Numbered from the stretch's first letter, positions 1 to 8,855 are shown. The stretch: DNA of 64,000 nt from Clostridium sp. C2-6-12 (GCF_009928485.1 NZ_JAABNP010000005.1:124001-188000), one strand, 5' to 3'. Notes: generated from the letters alone by a model not told the origin. Numbers and translations are program-made.

Positions 1-1
1 A

Positions 2-1420
2 GCAAAAAATAGTAATAAAAAATGGTTTCCTTATAGCAAGGGGGGACAAGTAAGAAAATGGTATGGTAATAATGAATATGTAGTTGATTGGGAAGATGAT
101 GGTATTAATATAAAAAGTTTTGATAAATCTGTTATTAGAAATAGTAATTATTATTTTAAAGAAGGGTTTTCGTGGTCAGATGTAACATCATCAAGCTTTG
201 GAGCAAGATATGTTAAAAGAGGTTTTCTATTTGATACGGCTGGTCCAACTATGTTTGTTAATAATGAATATGATAAGAATATCATATTAGGATATATTAA
301 TAGTAGTGTATTTCAAAGTTTATTGAATATATCTTGTCAGGGAATGCATTACAGTAATGGTGTTATATCAAGGTTTCCTATTTTGCAGATACCTCATGAA
401 TATATAAAAATTAAAATCGATAATATTGTAAATGAAAATATAGAAATAGCAATGAATGATTGGAACAGCAGTGAAGTTTCATGGGAATTTAAAAAAAATA
501 TATTTATTGGATCAAATAATATAAATAGCATTTCAGAGAAATATGATGCTTTGAATATTAAATATGATGATAGATTTAAAAAACTTAAAGTAAACGAGGA
601 AAACTTAAATCGAATTTTTATTGATATATATGGTCTTCAAGATGAGATTGAAGCAGAAATAAATAATAAAGCCATAACATTGAGAGATTTTAGTAAAGAG
701 GCAGTAATTAAATCATTTTTATCATATTTTATAGGTTGCCTATTAGGAAGATATTCATTAGATAAAGATGGACTTATTTTTGCAGGTGGAAATTTCGATA
801 TGAATGAATATAATAAATTTGTACCTGATGAAGATAATATAATTCCAGTTTTAAATAGTGAAACTAAATACTTTGAAGATGATGTGATGGTTAGATTTGA
901 AGAATTTTTAAAAGTTACTTTTAGCGAGGAATATTTATCAGAAAATATAGATTTTATTGCTGAAGTTCTTGAAAAGAAACCTAATGAAAGTTCAAGAGAA
1001 GCTATAAGAAGGTATTTTACTAATGAGTTCTTTGATGAGCATTGCAAAATGTATAAGAAACGCCCTATATATTGGTTATTTACTTCTGGTAAGAATAAAG
1101 CTTTTAGTTGTTTAGTTTATATGCACAGAATAGATAAAAATGTATTATCTAAAATGAGAATTGACTATGTTCAACCTCTACAAAATAAATTGGAAGTTGA
1201 GCAAAAAGATTTAATGGATACTTTAAATAGCGATGCAACTACTAAGGACAAAAAGGATGCCAAGAAAAAGCTTGGAATAGTTGAAAAGCAAATTGATGAA
1301 CTTAAAGTATTCCATGAAAAATTACGCCATATGGCAGATAAGCAAATCGAAATTGATTTAGATGATGGTGTTGTCTATAACCATGGATTATTTGGTGATT
1401 TAGTAGCTAAAATTAAATAG
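2..1420 (+). CDS. pglX: PglX, BREX-1 adenine-specific DNA methyltransferase, C-terminal part (cut by window edge)
   Basis: An open frame runs from base 2 without a stop, so the gene enters from outside the window and the first ATG at 251 is internal. About 472 C-terminal residues are visible. The segment reading KWYGNNEYVVDWE, followed by YYFKEGFSW and a GFLFD stretch, is typical of the region downstream of the catalytic core in PglX. PglX N6-methylates host DNA so that BREX can tell self from phage. The catalytic NPPY motif and SAM-binding region lie upstream and cannot be checked. The C-terminus is rich in charged coiled-coil-like sequence. pglZ and brxL follow, which supports the call strongly. 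BREX-1 partners brxA, brxB and brxC should lie just left of the window. Confidence 0.93.
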   Translation, partial: AKNSNKKWFPYSKGGQVRKWYGNNEYVVDWEDDGINIKSFDKSVIRNSNYYFKEGFSWSDVTSSSFGARYVKRGFLFDTAGPTMFVNNEYDKNIILGYINSSVFQSLLNISCQGMHYSNGVISRFPILQIPHEYIKIKIDNIVNENIEIAMNDWNSSEVSWEFKKNIFIGSNNINSISEKYDALNIKYDDRFKKLKVNEENLNRIFIDIYGLQDEIEAEINNKAITLRDFSKEAVIKSFLSYFIGCLLGRYSLDKDGLIFAGGNFDMNEYNKFVPDEDNIIPVLNSETKYFEDDVMVRFEEFLKVTFSEEYLSENIDFIAEVLEKKPNESSREAIRRYFTNEFFDEHCKMYKKRPIYWLFTSGKNKAFSCLVYMHRIDKNVLSKMRIDYVQPLQNKLEVEQKDLMDTLNSDATTKDKKDAKKKLGIVEKQIDELKVFHEKLRHMADKQIEIDLDDGVVYNHGLFGDLVAKIK

Positions 1421-1427
1421 ATTTCAT

Positions 1428-1457
1428 AAGAAAAGGGTCTTTTTGGCTCTTTTTCTT
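1428..1457 (+). terminator. weak stem-loop with T tract after pglX
   Basis: AAGAAAAGGG (1428-1437) can pair with CTCTTTTTCTT (1447-1457) using G-U pairs, starting 7 bases after the pglX stop. It is imperfect and may only attenuate read-through into pglZ. Confidence 0.35.
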
Positions 1458-1484
1458 TGTTTCTGTTAATATATTCTATATAAT
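1457..1484 (+). promoter_or_regulatory. candidate promoter for pglZ
   Basis: TTGTTT (1457-1462), a 16-base spacer, then a perfect TATAAT (1479-1484), 55 bases before the pglZ start. It overlaps the weak stem-loop after pglX, so pglZ and the genes after it may be transcribed partly on their own. Confidence 0.5.
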
Positions 1485-1541
1485 ATAAGTAGTAATATTG
1501 GATAAGAATATATAAAGAATTATTCTAATGGGAGTGAAATG

Positions 1542-4094
1542 ATGAGTGAACTAAATAATATTGTTAAGGCTTTAAAAGAAGAATTTTCAAAGTCTCCAGA
1601 GTATTGGGAAAAAAGAAGAATAATAATTTGGTATGATTATGATAAAGATTTTTTAGATGTTATAGACAAAGTTGCTATAGATAAAGTGAAAATTCATAAA
1701 TTAACTAATCATAATTATTTTTATACAAAGTATCTTTTAGAAGAAGAGGATACTGAAAGTAATTATCTAATATATATTAATAACCTTGAAGAAGAAAGTA
1801 ATAATTGGATCACTGATATAACATTATATAGTCAGAGCTTTTATGCTGATAGAACTTCTATGATTATGAGAGATTTAAATATAGAAGATAATTTAAGGCA
1901 TGTATTTTCAAAATATAAAGGATTTTTCTCAATAGATAATAATTGTAGTAGTTTCGGAAAAATAGTAAGTAGTGTAAATGAAAATAAAACTTTAGAACTT
2001 GGAATATTAGCATCTATAAGTAAAGTTAGAATATTAGACTTTGAAGAGATAGTTAAGTCAATACTTTGTGAAGATATAAACGAAAAAGAAAATTCTATGT
2101 ATACTGACCTTAAAAACTATGGAGTAGAGGAATTATTCTGGGATTATTGTAAGCTAAACTATGGATACAGCCTTAAAGATAAGAGTCTAAGCAAACTATT
2201 TAGTTTTATAGTTACTACGGCTTTAAGCAGCTTTATAAAAGAAGAAAAGTTAAGCAGCCTAAAAAGCTATATAGGAAATAGCAAACCTAATTGTATAGTA
2301 TTTATAGATCATTGGATAAATCATAAAACACAATCATACCATTATATTGAATATGCTGATAACTATGAAAAAGATTTAAAAATATCTAATATTATAGAAA
2401 AGCTTGACATAGAGGAGTTTAAAGATGTTGATATATTAAAAATTTTTGATAGAGAAGTAATAAAATATATACTTTTTGGTCTTGAAAATGAAAGAGAAGA
2501 TTATGAATATTTCATTAATTCAATAAATTTAAGAAGAACTAAAAATTTCTATTATGATTATAAAAATATTTATGAAGCATTATTAAGTTACCTGGAAATG
2601 GCAAGACTTAAAAGAGAATATAAAAATTGTATTATGCAGAAGAAAGCAGCTGAGTTAGTTAAGGAATATTCAGAAAAGCTTTATATGTTTGATTATAACT
2701 ATAGGAAGTTTTATTTGAATTATGATGTGAGACCTGAGAGTGAAATAATGAATAGGCTTAAAGGGCTTGTTGAAAACATTTATGTAAATTGGTATTTATC
2801 GGAATTATTAACTGCTTGGAATTATGAGCTGACTGATGAATATATGAATTACTGGGCTGTTCCAGGAGTAATTAATCAAAGAGATTTCTATAAAGAAAAA
2901 GTAAATAAGATGCTTGATGATGGAGATAGAGTATTTGTTATTATATCAGATGCATTAAGATATGAAATAGGAACAGAAATTAAGAACAGATTCAATCAAA
3001 TGGTAGTTGGCTCAACTGAAATACAACCAATGTTTACTTCAATTCCATCAATAACTAAGATAGGAATGGCATCACTTTTACCTAATAAAGATATAACTAT
3101 AACAGATACAGGAAGAGTATTTGTTGATGGAAAGGACAGCGCAGGTTTAGAAAATAGGAAGTGTATATTAAGTAATAATTTTGAAAATAGTATCGCAGTT
3201 GAATTTAATGATATTCCTAAGGATGATCCAGGGTTTAAGGAGTTATTAAAGGGTTATAAGTTAGTATATATATATCACAATATCATAGATGCAACTGGTG
3301 ATAAAGCTAATACAGAGAAAGATACTTTTAGTGCAGCAGAGAGAGCTATAGATGATATACTTTGGTTAAGAGAAAAAATAACAAAATGGCTTGGAGGAAT
3401 AAATATATTTGTTACTGCAGACCATGGGTTCTTATATCAAAGAAGTTCTTTAGAGGAGTCAAGTAAGATAAGTAAAGAAAAAATTGATATTATAGATAGA
3501 AATAGAAGAAGTATTATAACAAAAGAGGATAGAGATATAGAAGGATTATTTAAAATAAGTCTTGAATATTTAGGAAAAGAAAATAAAGGAATGTTTGCTT
3601 ATATTCCTAAATCAGATATAAGATTTAAAACCCAAGGTGGAGGTGCTAATTATGTTCATGGAGGAGCTACATTACAAGAAACTATAGTGCCACTTATTTT
3701 TTATAAACATAAGAGATCAACATATAAAAATTATAAAGAATCCAAAGATGTTACTTTAAAATTATTAAGTACTAGAAATAGGGTTACTACACCAGAATTT
3801 GGATTAACATTCTTTCAAGTAGAGCAGGTATCAGAAGAGTTTATAGCAGCAACATATGAAGTTTATATGGTTGATGTTGATGATAATATAATATCAAATA
3901 AAGAAAAGATTATAGCTGATAGTAAAAATGATAGACCAGATGAAAGAAATCATATTATAAGAATTAAACTTAAACAAAAAAGTTATAGTAAGAGAGATAG
4001 TTATAGATTAATAGTGAGGAATTTAGATAAGGATCTTATTGTAAATGAGATAGCATTTATTATTGATATAGCAATACCAGATGACTTTTTTTAA
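1542..4094 (+). CDS. pglZ: PglZ, BREX-1 alkaline-phosphatase-superfamily protein
   Basis: A protein of about 850 residues, the usual length for the type A PglZ of BREX-1. The C-terminal half is the PglZ alkaline-phosphatase-like domain: ISDALRYEIG near residue 470 carries the first metal-site Asp, and TADHGFLYQ near residue 625 carries the DHG motif. A Gly-rich GGGANYVHGG segment follows. PglZ is essential for BREX and is thought to act with PglX, but its substrate is not settled. Two in-frame ATGs lie side by side (1539 and 1542). The GGGAG at 1530-1534 is 4 bases from the first and 7 from the second, so 1542 is preferred. The gene sits 121 bases after pglX on the same strand. Confidence 0.95.
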   Translation: MSELNNIVKALKEEFSKSPEYWEKRRIIIWYDYDKDFLDVIDKVAIDKVKIHKLTNHNYFYTKYLLEEEDTESNYLIYINNLEEESNNWITDITLYSQSFYADRTSMIMRDLNIEDNLRHVFSKYKGFFSIDNNCSSFGKIVSSVNENKTLELGILASISKVRILDFEEIVKSILCEDINEKENSMYTDLKNYGVEELFWDYCKLNYGYSLKDKSLSKLFSFIVTTALSSFIKEEKLSSLKSYIGNSKPNCIVFIDHWINHKTQSYHYIEYADNYEKDLKISNIIEKLDIEEFKDVDILKIFDREVIKYILFGLENEREDYEYFINSINLRRTKNFYYDYKNIYEALLSYLEMARLKREYKNCIMQKKAAELVKEYSEKLYMFDYNYRKFYLNYDVRPESEIMNRLKGLVENIYVNWYLSELLTAWNYELTDEYMNYWAVPGVINQRDFYKEKVNKMLDDGDRVFVIISDALRYEIGTEIKNRFNQMVVGSTEIQPMFTSIPSITKIGMASLLPNKDITITDTGRVFVDGKDSAGLENRKCILSNNFENSIAVEFNDIPKDDPGFKELLKGYKLVYIYHNIIDATGDKANTEKDTFSAAERAIDDILWLREKITKWLGGINIFVTADHGFLYQRSSLEESSKISKEKIDIIDRNRRSIITKEDRDIEGLFKISLEYLGKENKGMFAYIPKSDIRFKTQGGGANYVHGGATLQETIVPLIFYKHKRSTYKNYKESKDVTLKLLSTRNRVTTPEFGLTFFQVEQVSEEFIAATYEVYMVDVDDNIISNKEKIIADSKNDRPDERNHIIRIKLKQKSYSKRDSYRLIVRNLDKDLIVNEIAFIIDIAIPDDFF

Positions 4095-4134
4095 TATTAG
4101 GAATTTATGCATATTACAAAATAGTTAAAAGGAT

Positions 4135-4857
4135 GTGGTAGAAATAGAGAATATATTTGAGGATAATGGAAGTAAATTATTTGAATTAATTAGAAATATT
4201 AATAAGTATAATATTAACGATAAATTTCCATCAATGAAAAAAACTATTAAAAACTTTGATGCGGATGATATTTATGACGAGATATTAAACTTTATAATAG
4301 AAAAAGATGATGATATAATAGCATTATCAGAACATTTAAGAGAAATTGAAAATGATAATATAAATGTTTCATTAAGAATAAAAAGTGAGCAGTCTTTTAA
4401 TCAGAAATGGAAAAAGAATTTAGAGAAATCTAAGCAACTTAGAGAAGTGTGCAATGATATTATAGGAATAAGAATAATTGCCGATATGGATAGAGAAGAT
4501 ATAGCTCAGAATGCTGGGAAAATTATAAATAGTAATAACAATTACAAAATAGATATAGTTAATATGTATGAAAAATCAAAAAGTATTGATGACGGATATA
4601 GAGGAATTCATATATATTTCAGAGATAATCCTAAATGTTTTCCAATTGAGATACAAATATGGAATCAGCAAGATGCACTATTGAATTTTTATACTCATGA
4701 TATAATATATAAAAAATCAAATGATGTTAGTCTTTCATATTATAGTTATGAATTAAGAAATTGGCTAGATAACATGCCAGAAATACCAGATAATGTTGAA
4801 GTGAATTTTATAAAGTATTTATATAAATTTGTTTATTCAGAACAGGGAGGTGAATAA
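4135..4857 (+). CDS. small RelA/SpoT-type nucleotidyltransferase embedded in the BREX operon
   Basis: A 240-residue protein with a single RelA/SpoT synthetase-like domain in the C-terminal two thirds and no HD hydrolase, TGS or ACT domain. The visible family motifs are RIKS (R81-S84), DIIGIRI near residue 110, DGYRGIH (153-159) and EIQIWN (172-177), then a His and YKK. In housekeeping enzymes the last motif reads EIQIRT, so Arg is replaced by Trp here. Such stand-alone domains make (p)ppGpp or related nucleotides. In toxSAS toxins they instead block growth, for example by pyrophosphorylating tRNA. The 77-residue gene follows after one base. The start is uncertain: GTG 4135 is the only upstream codon before a stop at 4126, and AAAAGG lies only 2 bases away. 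It is not a standard BREX-1 component. Confidence 0.82.
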   Translation: MVEIENIFEDNGSKLFELIRNINKYNINDKFPSMKKTIKNFDADDIYDEILNFIIEKDDDIIALSEHLREIENDNINVSLRIKSEQSFNQKWKKNLEKSKQLREVCNDIIGIRIIADMDREDIAQNAGKIINSNNNYKIDIVNMYEKSKSIDDGYRGIHIYFRDNPKCFPIEIQIWNQQDALLNFYTHDIIYKKSNDVSLSYYSYELRNWLDNMPEIPDNVEVNFIKYLYKFVYSEQGGE

Positions 4858-4858
4858 T

Positions 4859-5092
4859 TTGTCAAAGGTATATTTATTTGCAAGAAAAGTTGGAACAGGT
4901 GGTACAGCTGTGCTAGAAACGACTATAAAAGATGCTGTTGGTGTTATGAGAAATAATAGAAAGCCAAACTTTCAATTAGGAATTTTGAACAGTCCAAGTT
5001 ATTCATCATTAATAAGAGTTTATGGTGAATATGCTCCATTTAAGAAAGTGAATAATGTAGCTGAGCTTATAAAGTCAGTTGAGATCCAATAA
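4859..5092 (+). CDS. 77-residue protein coupled to the RelA/SpoT gene (possible antitoxin or partner)
   Basis: Not recognised. The TTG start at 4859 follows a strong GGGAGG (4845-4850) at 8 bases and lies one base after the upstream stop, so the two genes look translationally coupled. An in-frame TTG at 4829 has no ribosome site. The product begins SKVYLFARKVGTGGTAVLE and ends in a short helix-like stretch. It has no Cys, no membrane segment and no signal peptide. Basic residues (K, R) are spread through it. A small partner next to a stand-alone RelA/SpoT domain fits toxSAS toxin-antitoxin pairs, but that role is inferred from position only. A terminator closes the unit just downstream. Confidence 0.7.
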   Translation: MSKVYLFARKVGTGGTAVLETTIKDAVGVMRNNRKPNFQLGILNSPSYSSLIRVYGEYAPFKKVNNVAELIKSVEIQ

Positions 5093-5110
5093 TAATATTT
5101 CAATAAAATT

Positions 5111-5139
5111 TTAGAGTGGGAGAAATCTCACTCTTTTTA
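5111..5139 (+). terminator. intrinsic terminator after the RelA/SpoT module
   Basis: An 8-bp stem (GAGTGGGA with TCTCACTC, one G-U pair) closed by a GAAA tetraloop, followed by TTTTT. It separates the insert from brxL. Confidence 0.8.
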
Positions 5140-5211
5140 AGAAATAAATAATTATTCATTGATGGAATAGACATAATGATTATTATTAATAAAGATGTGG
5201 TGTGAGATTTT

Positions 5212-7269
5212 ATGGAAAATAAAGAAAATGAAGAAATTAATTTAGATTTAGATAAAAAGGTAAATAAATATTTTGCTGGAAGAGCAGTGAGAAAAGATCT
5301 AACAAAATCTATGAAACAGGGATTTAATGTGCCTGTTTATGTTTTAGAATATTTACTTGGAATGTATTGCGCAACTGATGATGAGGATACGCTAGACGGT
5401 GGAATAGAAAGAGTTAAAGGTATACTAAGTGATAATTATGTAAGACCAGATGAAGCTGAGAAGATAAAATCAAAGATAAGGGAACTTGGACAATACAGTG
5501 TAATTGATAAAATAACTGTTAAATTAAATGAGAAAAAGGACATTTATGAGGCGGAATTTTCAAATCTAGGTTTGAAAGGAGTACCTATATCACCTCATTA
5601 TGTAAAAGAATATGACAAACTGCTTCAAGGGGGAATATGGTGTATTTTAAAAATGGATTATTATTTTGATGAAGAAGCTAAAAATATGAGTCCATTTAGT
5701 ATATCAAATTTAAAACCAATCCAAATGCCTAATATGGATATTGAAGAAATATTTGAGGGAAGGAGAGGTTTTGCCAAAGAAGAATGGATTGATTTACTTA
5801 TAAGGTCAACAGGTATGGAACCAACTCAGTTAGAGGAGAATGTAAAGTGGCATATATTATTAAGGCTAGTTCCTTTAGTGGAGAATAACTATAATATGTG
5901 TGAGCTTGGACCAAGAGGAACAGGAAAATCTCACGTATACAAAGAAATATCTCCTAATAGTATATTAGTTTCTGGAGGCCAAACAACGGTAGCGAACCTT
6001 TTCTATAATATGTCCCAAAGAAAAATAGGTCTTGTTGGTATGTGGGATACTGTAGCATTTGATGAAGTTGCAGGAATTAGATTTAAGGACAAAGATGGAA
6101 TACAAATAATGAAAGATTATATGGCTTCAGGATCTTTTGCAAGAGGCAAAGAAGAAAAAAATGCGAGTGCTTCTATGGTATTTGTAGGTAATATAAATCA
6201 AAGTGTAGAATCTTTAATAAAAACATCACATTTATTTGCACCATTCCCAGAAGAAATGGCAAATGATTCAGCTTTTTTTGATAGAATGCATTTTTATTTA
6301 CCAGGTTGGGAAATACCTAAAATGAGGACAGAATTATTAACAGATAAATATGGTCTTATCGTAGATTATTTGACTGAATTCTTTAGAGAAATGAGAAAAC
6401 GTACATTTACAGATGTAGCAGAGAAATACTTTATTTTAGGCAATAACTTAAATCAAAGAGATGCTATTGCAGTAAGAAAGACAGTATCAGGTTTAATAAA
6501 ACTTATATATCCAAATGGAGAATTTCAAAAAGAGGATGTAGAAGAGATATTAAAATATGCATTGGTAGGAAGAAGAAGAGTAAAAGAGCAGCTTAAAAAG
6601 ATCGGTGGAATGGAATTTTATGATGTGCATTTTTCTTATATAGACAAAGAAACAATGAGTGAAGAATTTGTTTCGGTACCAGAACAAGGTGGTGGAAAGC
6701 TTATACCAGAAGGTCTTGGAAAACCAGGTCATGTATATACAGTTGGCCATGGCGATTCTGGAATGATAGGAGTATTTAAATTAGAAAACCAAGTAGTAAG
6801 CGGCAGCGGTAAATTTGAAAAATCTGGTGTAGGAACAAATAGAGGAGCAAAAGAAAGCTTAGATACAGCATTTAGATATTTTACTTCAAATTCAAAGAGT
6901 ATAAGTTCAACAATAAGCACTAAAACAAAAGACTACTTAATGCACATAAGTGATATGCAGGGAATAGGAATAACATCAGAACTTGCAGTAGCAGAACTTA
7001 TAGGATTATGCTCAGGAGCATTAGAAAGACCAGTACAAGAAAGCCTAGCAGTGATAGGAAATATGACAGTAGGTGGAACAATAAATAAAGTTGAAGAATT
7101 TGCAAATATACTTCAAGTTTGTGTAGATGCTGGAGCAAAAAAAGTATTAATACCAGCTTCTTCAGTTGTAGATTTACAAACAGTACCAGCGGAATTGTTA
7201 ATAAAAGTGCAACCAATATTTTATAGTGATCCAATTGATTCAGTTTATAAAGCATTAGGGGTTAGTTAG
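5212..7269 (+). CDS. brxL: BrxL, BREX-1 Lon-like AAA+ protein
   Basis: A 685-residue protein of the usual BrxL length. The N-terminal half is a AAA+ ATPase with Walker A GPRGTGKS (233-240) and an acidic Walker B (FDEVAG, D284-E285). The C-terminal part is Lon-protease-like: GIGITSELAVAEL holds the Ser position (about S589) and VGGTINKVEEF holds the Lys position (about K626), followed by GAKKVLIP as in Lon. BrxL is known from structural work to form a DNA-binding hexameric ring. It is required for phage blocking, though not for methylation. The ribosome site (GGTGTGAG) is weak. The gene lies 72 bases after a terminator, so it probably has its own promoter and may be expressed separately from the methylation genes. 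Confidence 0.95.
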   Translation: MENKENEEINLDLDKKVNKYFAGRAVRKDLTKSMKQGFNVPVYVLEYLLGMYCATDDEDTLDGGIERVKGILSDNYVRPDEAEKIKSKIRELGQYSVIDKITVKLNEKKDIYEAEFSNLGLKGVPISPHYVKEYDKLLQGGIWCILKMDYYFDEEAKNMSPFSISNLKPIQMPNMDIEEIFEGRRGFAKEEWIDLLIRSTGMEPTQLEENVKWHILLRLVPLVENNYNMCELGPRGTGKSHVYKEISPNSILVSGGQTTVANLFYNMSQRKIGLVGMWDTVAFDEVAGIRFKDKDGIQIMKDYMASGSFARGKEEKNASASMVFVGNINQSVESLIKTSHLFAPFPEEMANDSAFFDRMHFYLPGWEIPKMRTELLTDKYGLIVDYLTEFFREMRKRTFTDVAEKYFILGNNLNQRDAIAVRKTVSGLIKLIYPNGEFQKEDVEEILKYALVGRRRVKEQLKKIGGMEFYDVHFSYIDKETMSEEFVSVPEQGGGKLIPEGLGKPGHVYTVGHGDSGMIGVFKLENQVVSGSGKFEKSGVGTNRGAKESLDTAFRYFTSNSKSISSTISTKTKDYLMHISDMQGIGITSELAVAELIGLCSGALERPVQESLAVIGNMTVGGTINKVEEFANILQVCVDAGAKKVLIPASSVVDLQTVPAELLIKVQPIFYSDPIDSVYKALGVS

Positions 7270-7276
7270 AAAAGTT

Positions 7277-7315
7277 AGCCTATGATATATCTAAAAATAT
7301 GATGTATTATAGGTT
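7277..7315 (+). terminator. stem-loop after brxL
   Basis: A 15-bp stem (7277-7291 with 7301-7315) containing three G-U pairs and a 9-base loop, 7 bases after the brxL stop. The T tract after it is poor, so termination is likely but not certain. Confidence 0.45.
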
Positions 7316-7364
7316 CGTTTATATTAAATTAGAACAAGAGGTTATAATCAAAAGGAGAAGTGCT

Positions 7365-8369
7365 ATGTATAATTTAGAAAGTATTCAAAAAAAAGTAGAG
7401 AATATGTTAGCAGATGGATGTAATTTTAGTGATGTTGATACTATGAAGAAATATGTAAATAAAAATTTTATTATAGATTATGACGAATTACTAAATCAAA
7501 CTATATTTGAAATATACTATGAAAATTATAGTAAATATAGTGAAAGAGAACCAATATCTCATATGTTTAAAAATGAAACTGAAGAAGATATGGATTTAGC
7601 TTCAAATAAAGACTATAAAAAAACGCAAAGAACATATAAAACTTTTAGAACGTATAATGATGACTTAAGTATTAAACATAATAATGGAAAAGACGTTGAA
7701 TATGTGGAATTAGAGGATACTCAAGATAGGTTTGAAGGACATAGAATAAAAAAATTCCAACAAAATCAACTATTAGACCTAAATGAATTTAAGATATTTG
7801 AATATATTCGTGAAAAAAGAATTAGAGATAGCAAAAGTGTAAGTAATACCAATTTAATAAGTGCACTTGAAGACATAGATAAAGTTTATAATAGAATTAA
7901 TATAACATATGACAATTATTTTGAGAGAAGTGTTCAATACTTTCAACTTGAAAATAGCTGCAGACTGGAAACAAGATATTTACTTGCGAATGCCATTAGT
8001 AAAGTTAATAAAAGTTTGGAAGAAAAGAATAAAGATATAGAGAATTTTAAAGCGTTTTGGAGTATTAATTGTGGGGGTAATAGAATTCAAAATAAATTTA
8101 TACTTGGAATAAAAAAATATATAGATAAGTATATCGAAAATCCTAAAGTAATTGAAGCAATACCAGTAGAGATATATGAGTTAAATTTGATTAAGTATTT
8201 TGTAAGAAGATCTATACTTGGAGAATTGGATAGTGAAAATATATGCCTTAATTTTGATGAATGTAATAATTTTTTTAAGACATTCTTTGGTGAAATGCAA
8301 CATGTAAATAAAGATAAAAAATGGGATAGCAAATTATTAATGAATTTTAGGAAAACCTATAAAGATTAA
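7365..8369 (+). CDS. unknown protein downstream of brxL
   Basis: Not recognised. ATG 7365 was chosen because AAAGGAG (7351-7357) lies 7 bases upstream. The longer frame from 7299 would overlap the stem-loop after brxL. The 334-residue product is strongly charged, rich in Asn, Lys, Glu and Tyr, and reads as mainly helical. It has no signal peptide, no membrane segment, no P-loop and no Cys cluster. A middle stretch around residues 85-135 is low in hydrophobic residues and could be a linker between two helical parts. Its position right after brxL makes it a candidate BREX-island accessory gene, but that is inference from neighbourhood. Confidence 0.7.
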   Translation: MYNLESIQKKVENMLADGCNFSDVDTMKKYVNKNFIIDYDELLNQTIFEIYYENYSKYSEREPISHMFKNETEEDMDLASNKDYKKTQRTYKTFRTYNDDLSIKHNNGKDVEYVELEDTQDRFEGHRIKKFQQNQLLDLNEFKIFEYIREKRIRDSKSVSNTNLISALEDIDKVYNRINITYDNYFERSVQYFQLENSCRLETRYLLANAISKVNKSLEEKNKDIENFKAFWSINCGGNRIQNKFILGIKKYIDKYIENPKVIEAIPVEIYELNLIKYFVRRSILGELDSENICLNFDECNNFFKTFFGEMQHVNKDKKWDSKLLMNFRKTYKD

Positions 8370-8449
8370 AAATTTCCGGATTTCTGTCCATAGATAGAAA
8401 TAATATCATTGTTTATAATGAACTTGTAAAATAAATTCAAGGAGGTATT

Positions 8450-8764
8450 ATGAAAATGATGGAATGTGATATATGTAGAGGCTATTTTCACCCAGATGAA
8501 ATAAGTAATTGTCCAAAATGTGGGATAGAAATTTGTGAAAGGTGTTTTGAAAATCATGTAAGGTGTTGTGGCGAAGATACTGATATGGATGAAGAGTATG
8601 ACGAAAATGATGAAATAGCAAATCTTCCAAGAGAATGTCCTGAATGTGAAGCTAAATTAGAATTAGATACTGGTTATAATGAAACTACTCTTTTATGTCC
8701 AGAATGCGATTATCAGTTAGATGTTACTGCTGAATTTAAAAAAATAGAAGATATATATGTTTAG
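8450..8764 (+). CDS. Cys-rich protein with two predicted zinc-binding modules
   Basis: A 104-residue acidic protein. The N-terminal half has C6-x2-C9, C21-x2-C24, C29-x2-C32, H36 and C39-C40, spaced like a RING or B-box cross-brace. After an Asp/Glu-rich linker (about 41-58) the C-terminal half has C63-x2-C66 and C83-x2-C86, a classic zinc ribbon with CPEC knuckles. AAGGAGG at 8439-8445 precedes ATG 8450 by 4 bases, and in-frame ATGs at 8456 and 8459 give better spacing, so the start may shift by 2 or 3 codons. Zinc ribbons of this type often bind nucleic acid or partner proteins. No enzyme motif is visible. It is the last gene before a long non-coding stretch. Confidence 0.75.
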   Translation: MKMMECDICRGYFHPDEISNCPKCGIEICERCFENHVRCCGEDTDMDEEYDENDEIANLPRECPECEAKLELDTGYNETTLLCPECDYQLDVTAEFKKIEDIYV

Positions 8765-8814
8765 TTTTATTAGCAATTATTCTAATTAAACATTGATATT
8801 ACTTAACTTAAGAA

Positions 8815-8855
8815 ATGGCCGGAAGAAGTAAAACTTCCACCCTTCTTCCGACCAT
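8815..8855. repeat. hairpin element, copy 1
   Basis: ATGGCCGGAAGAAG pairs with CTTCTTCCGACCAT (14 positions, one C-A mismatch) around a loop containing TAAAACTTCC. The CTTCC in the loop repeats the CTTCC of the 3' arm, so GGAAG could pair with either. Confidence 0.7.
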
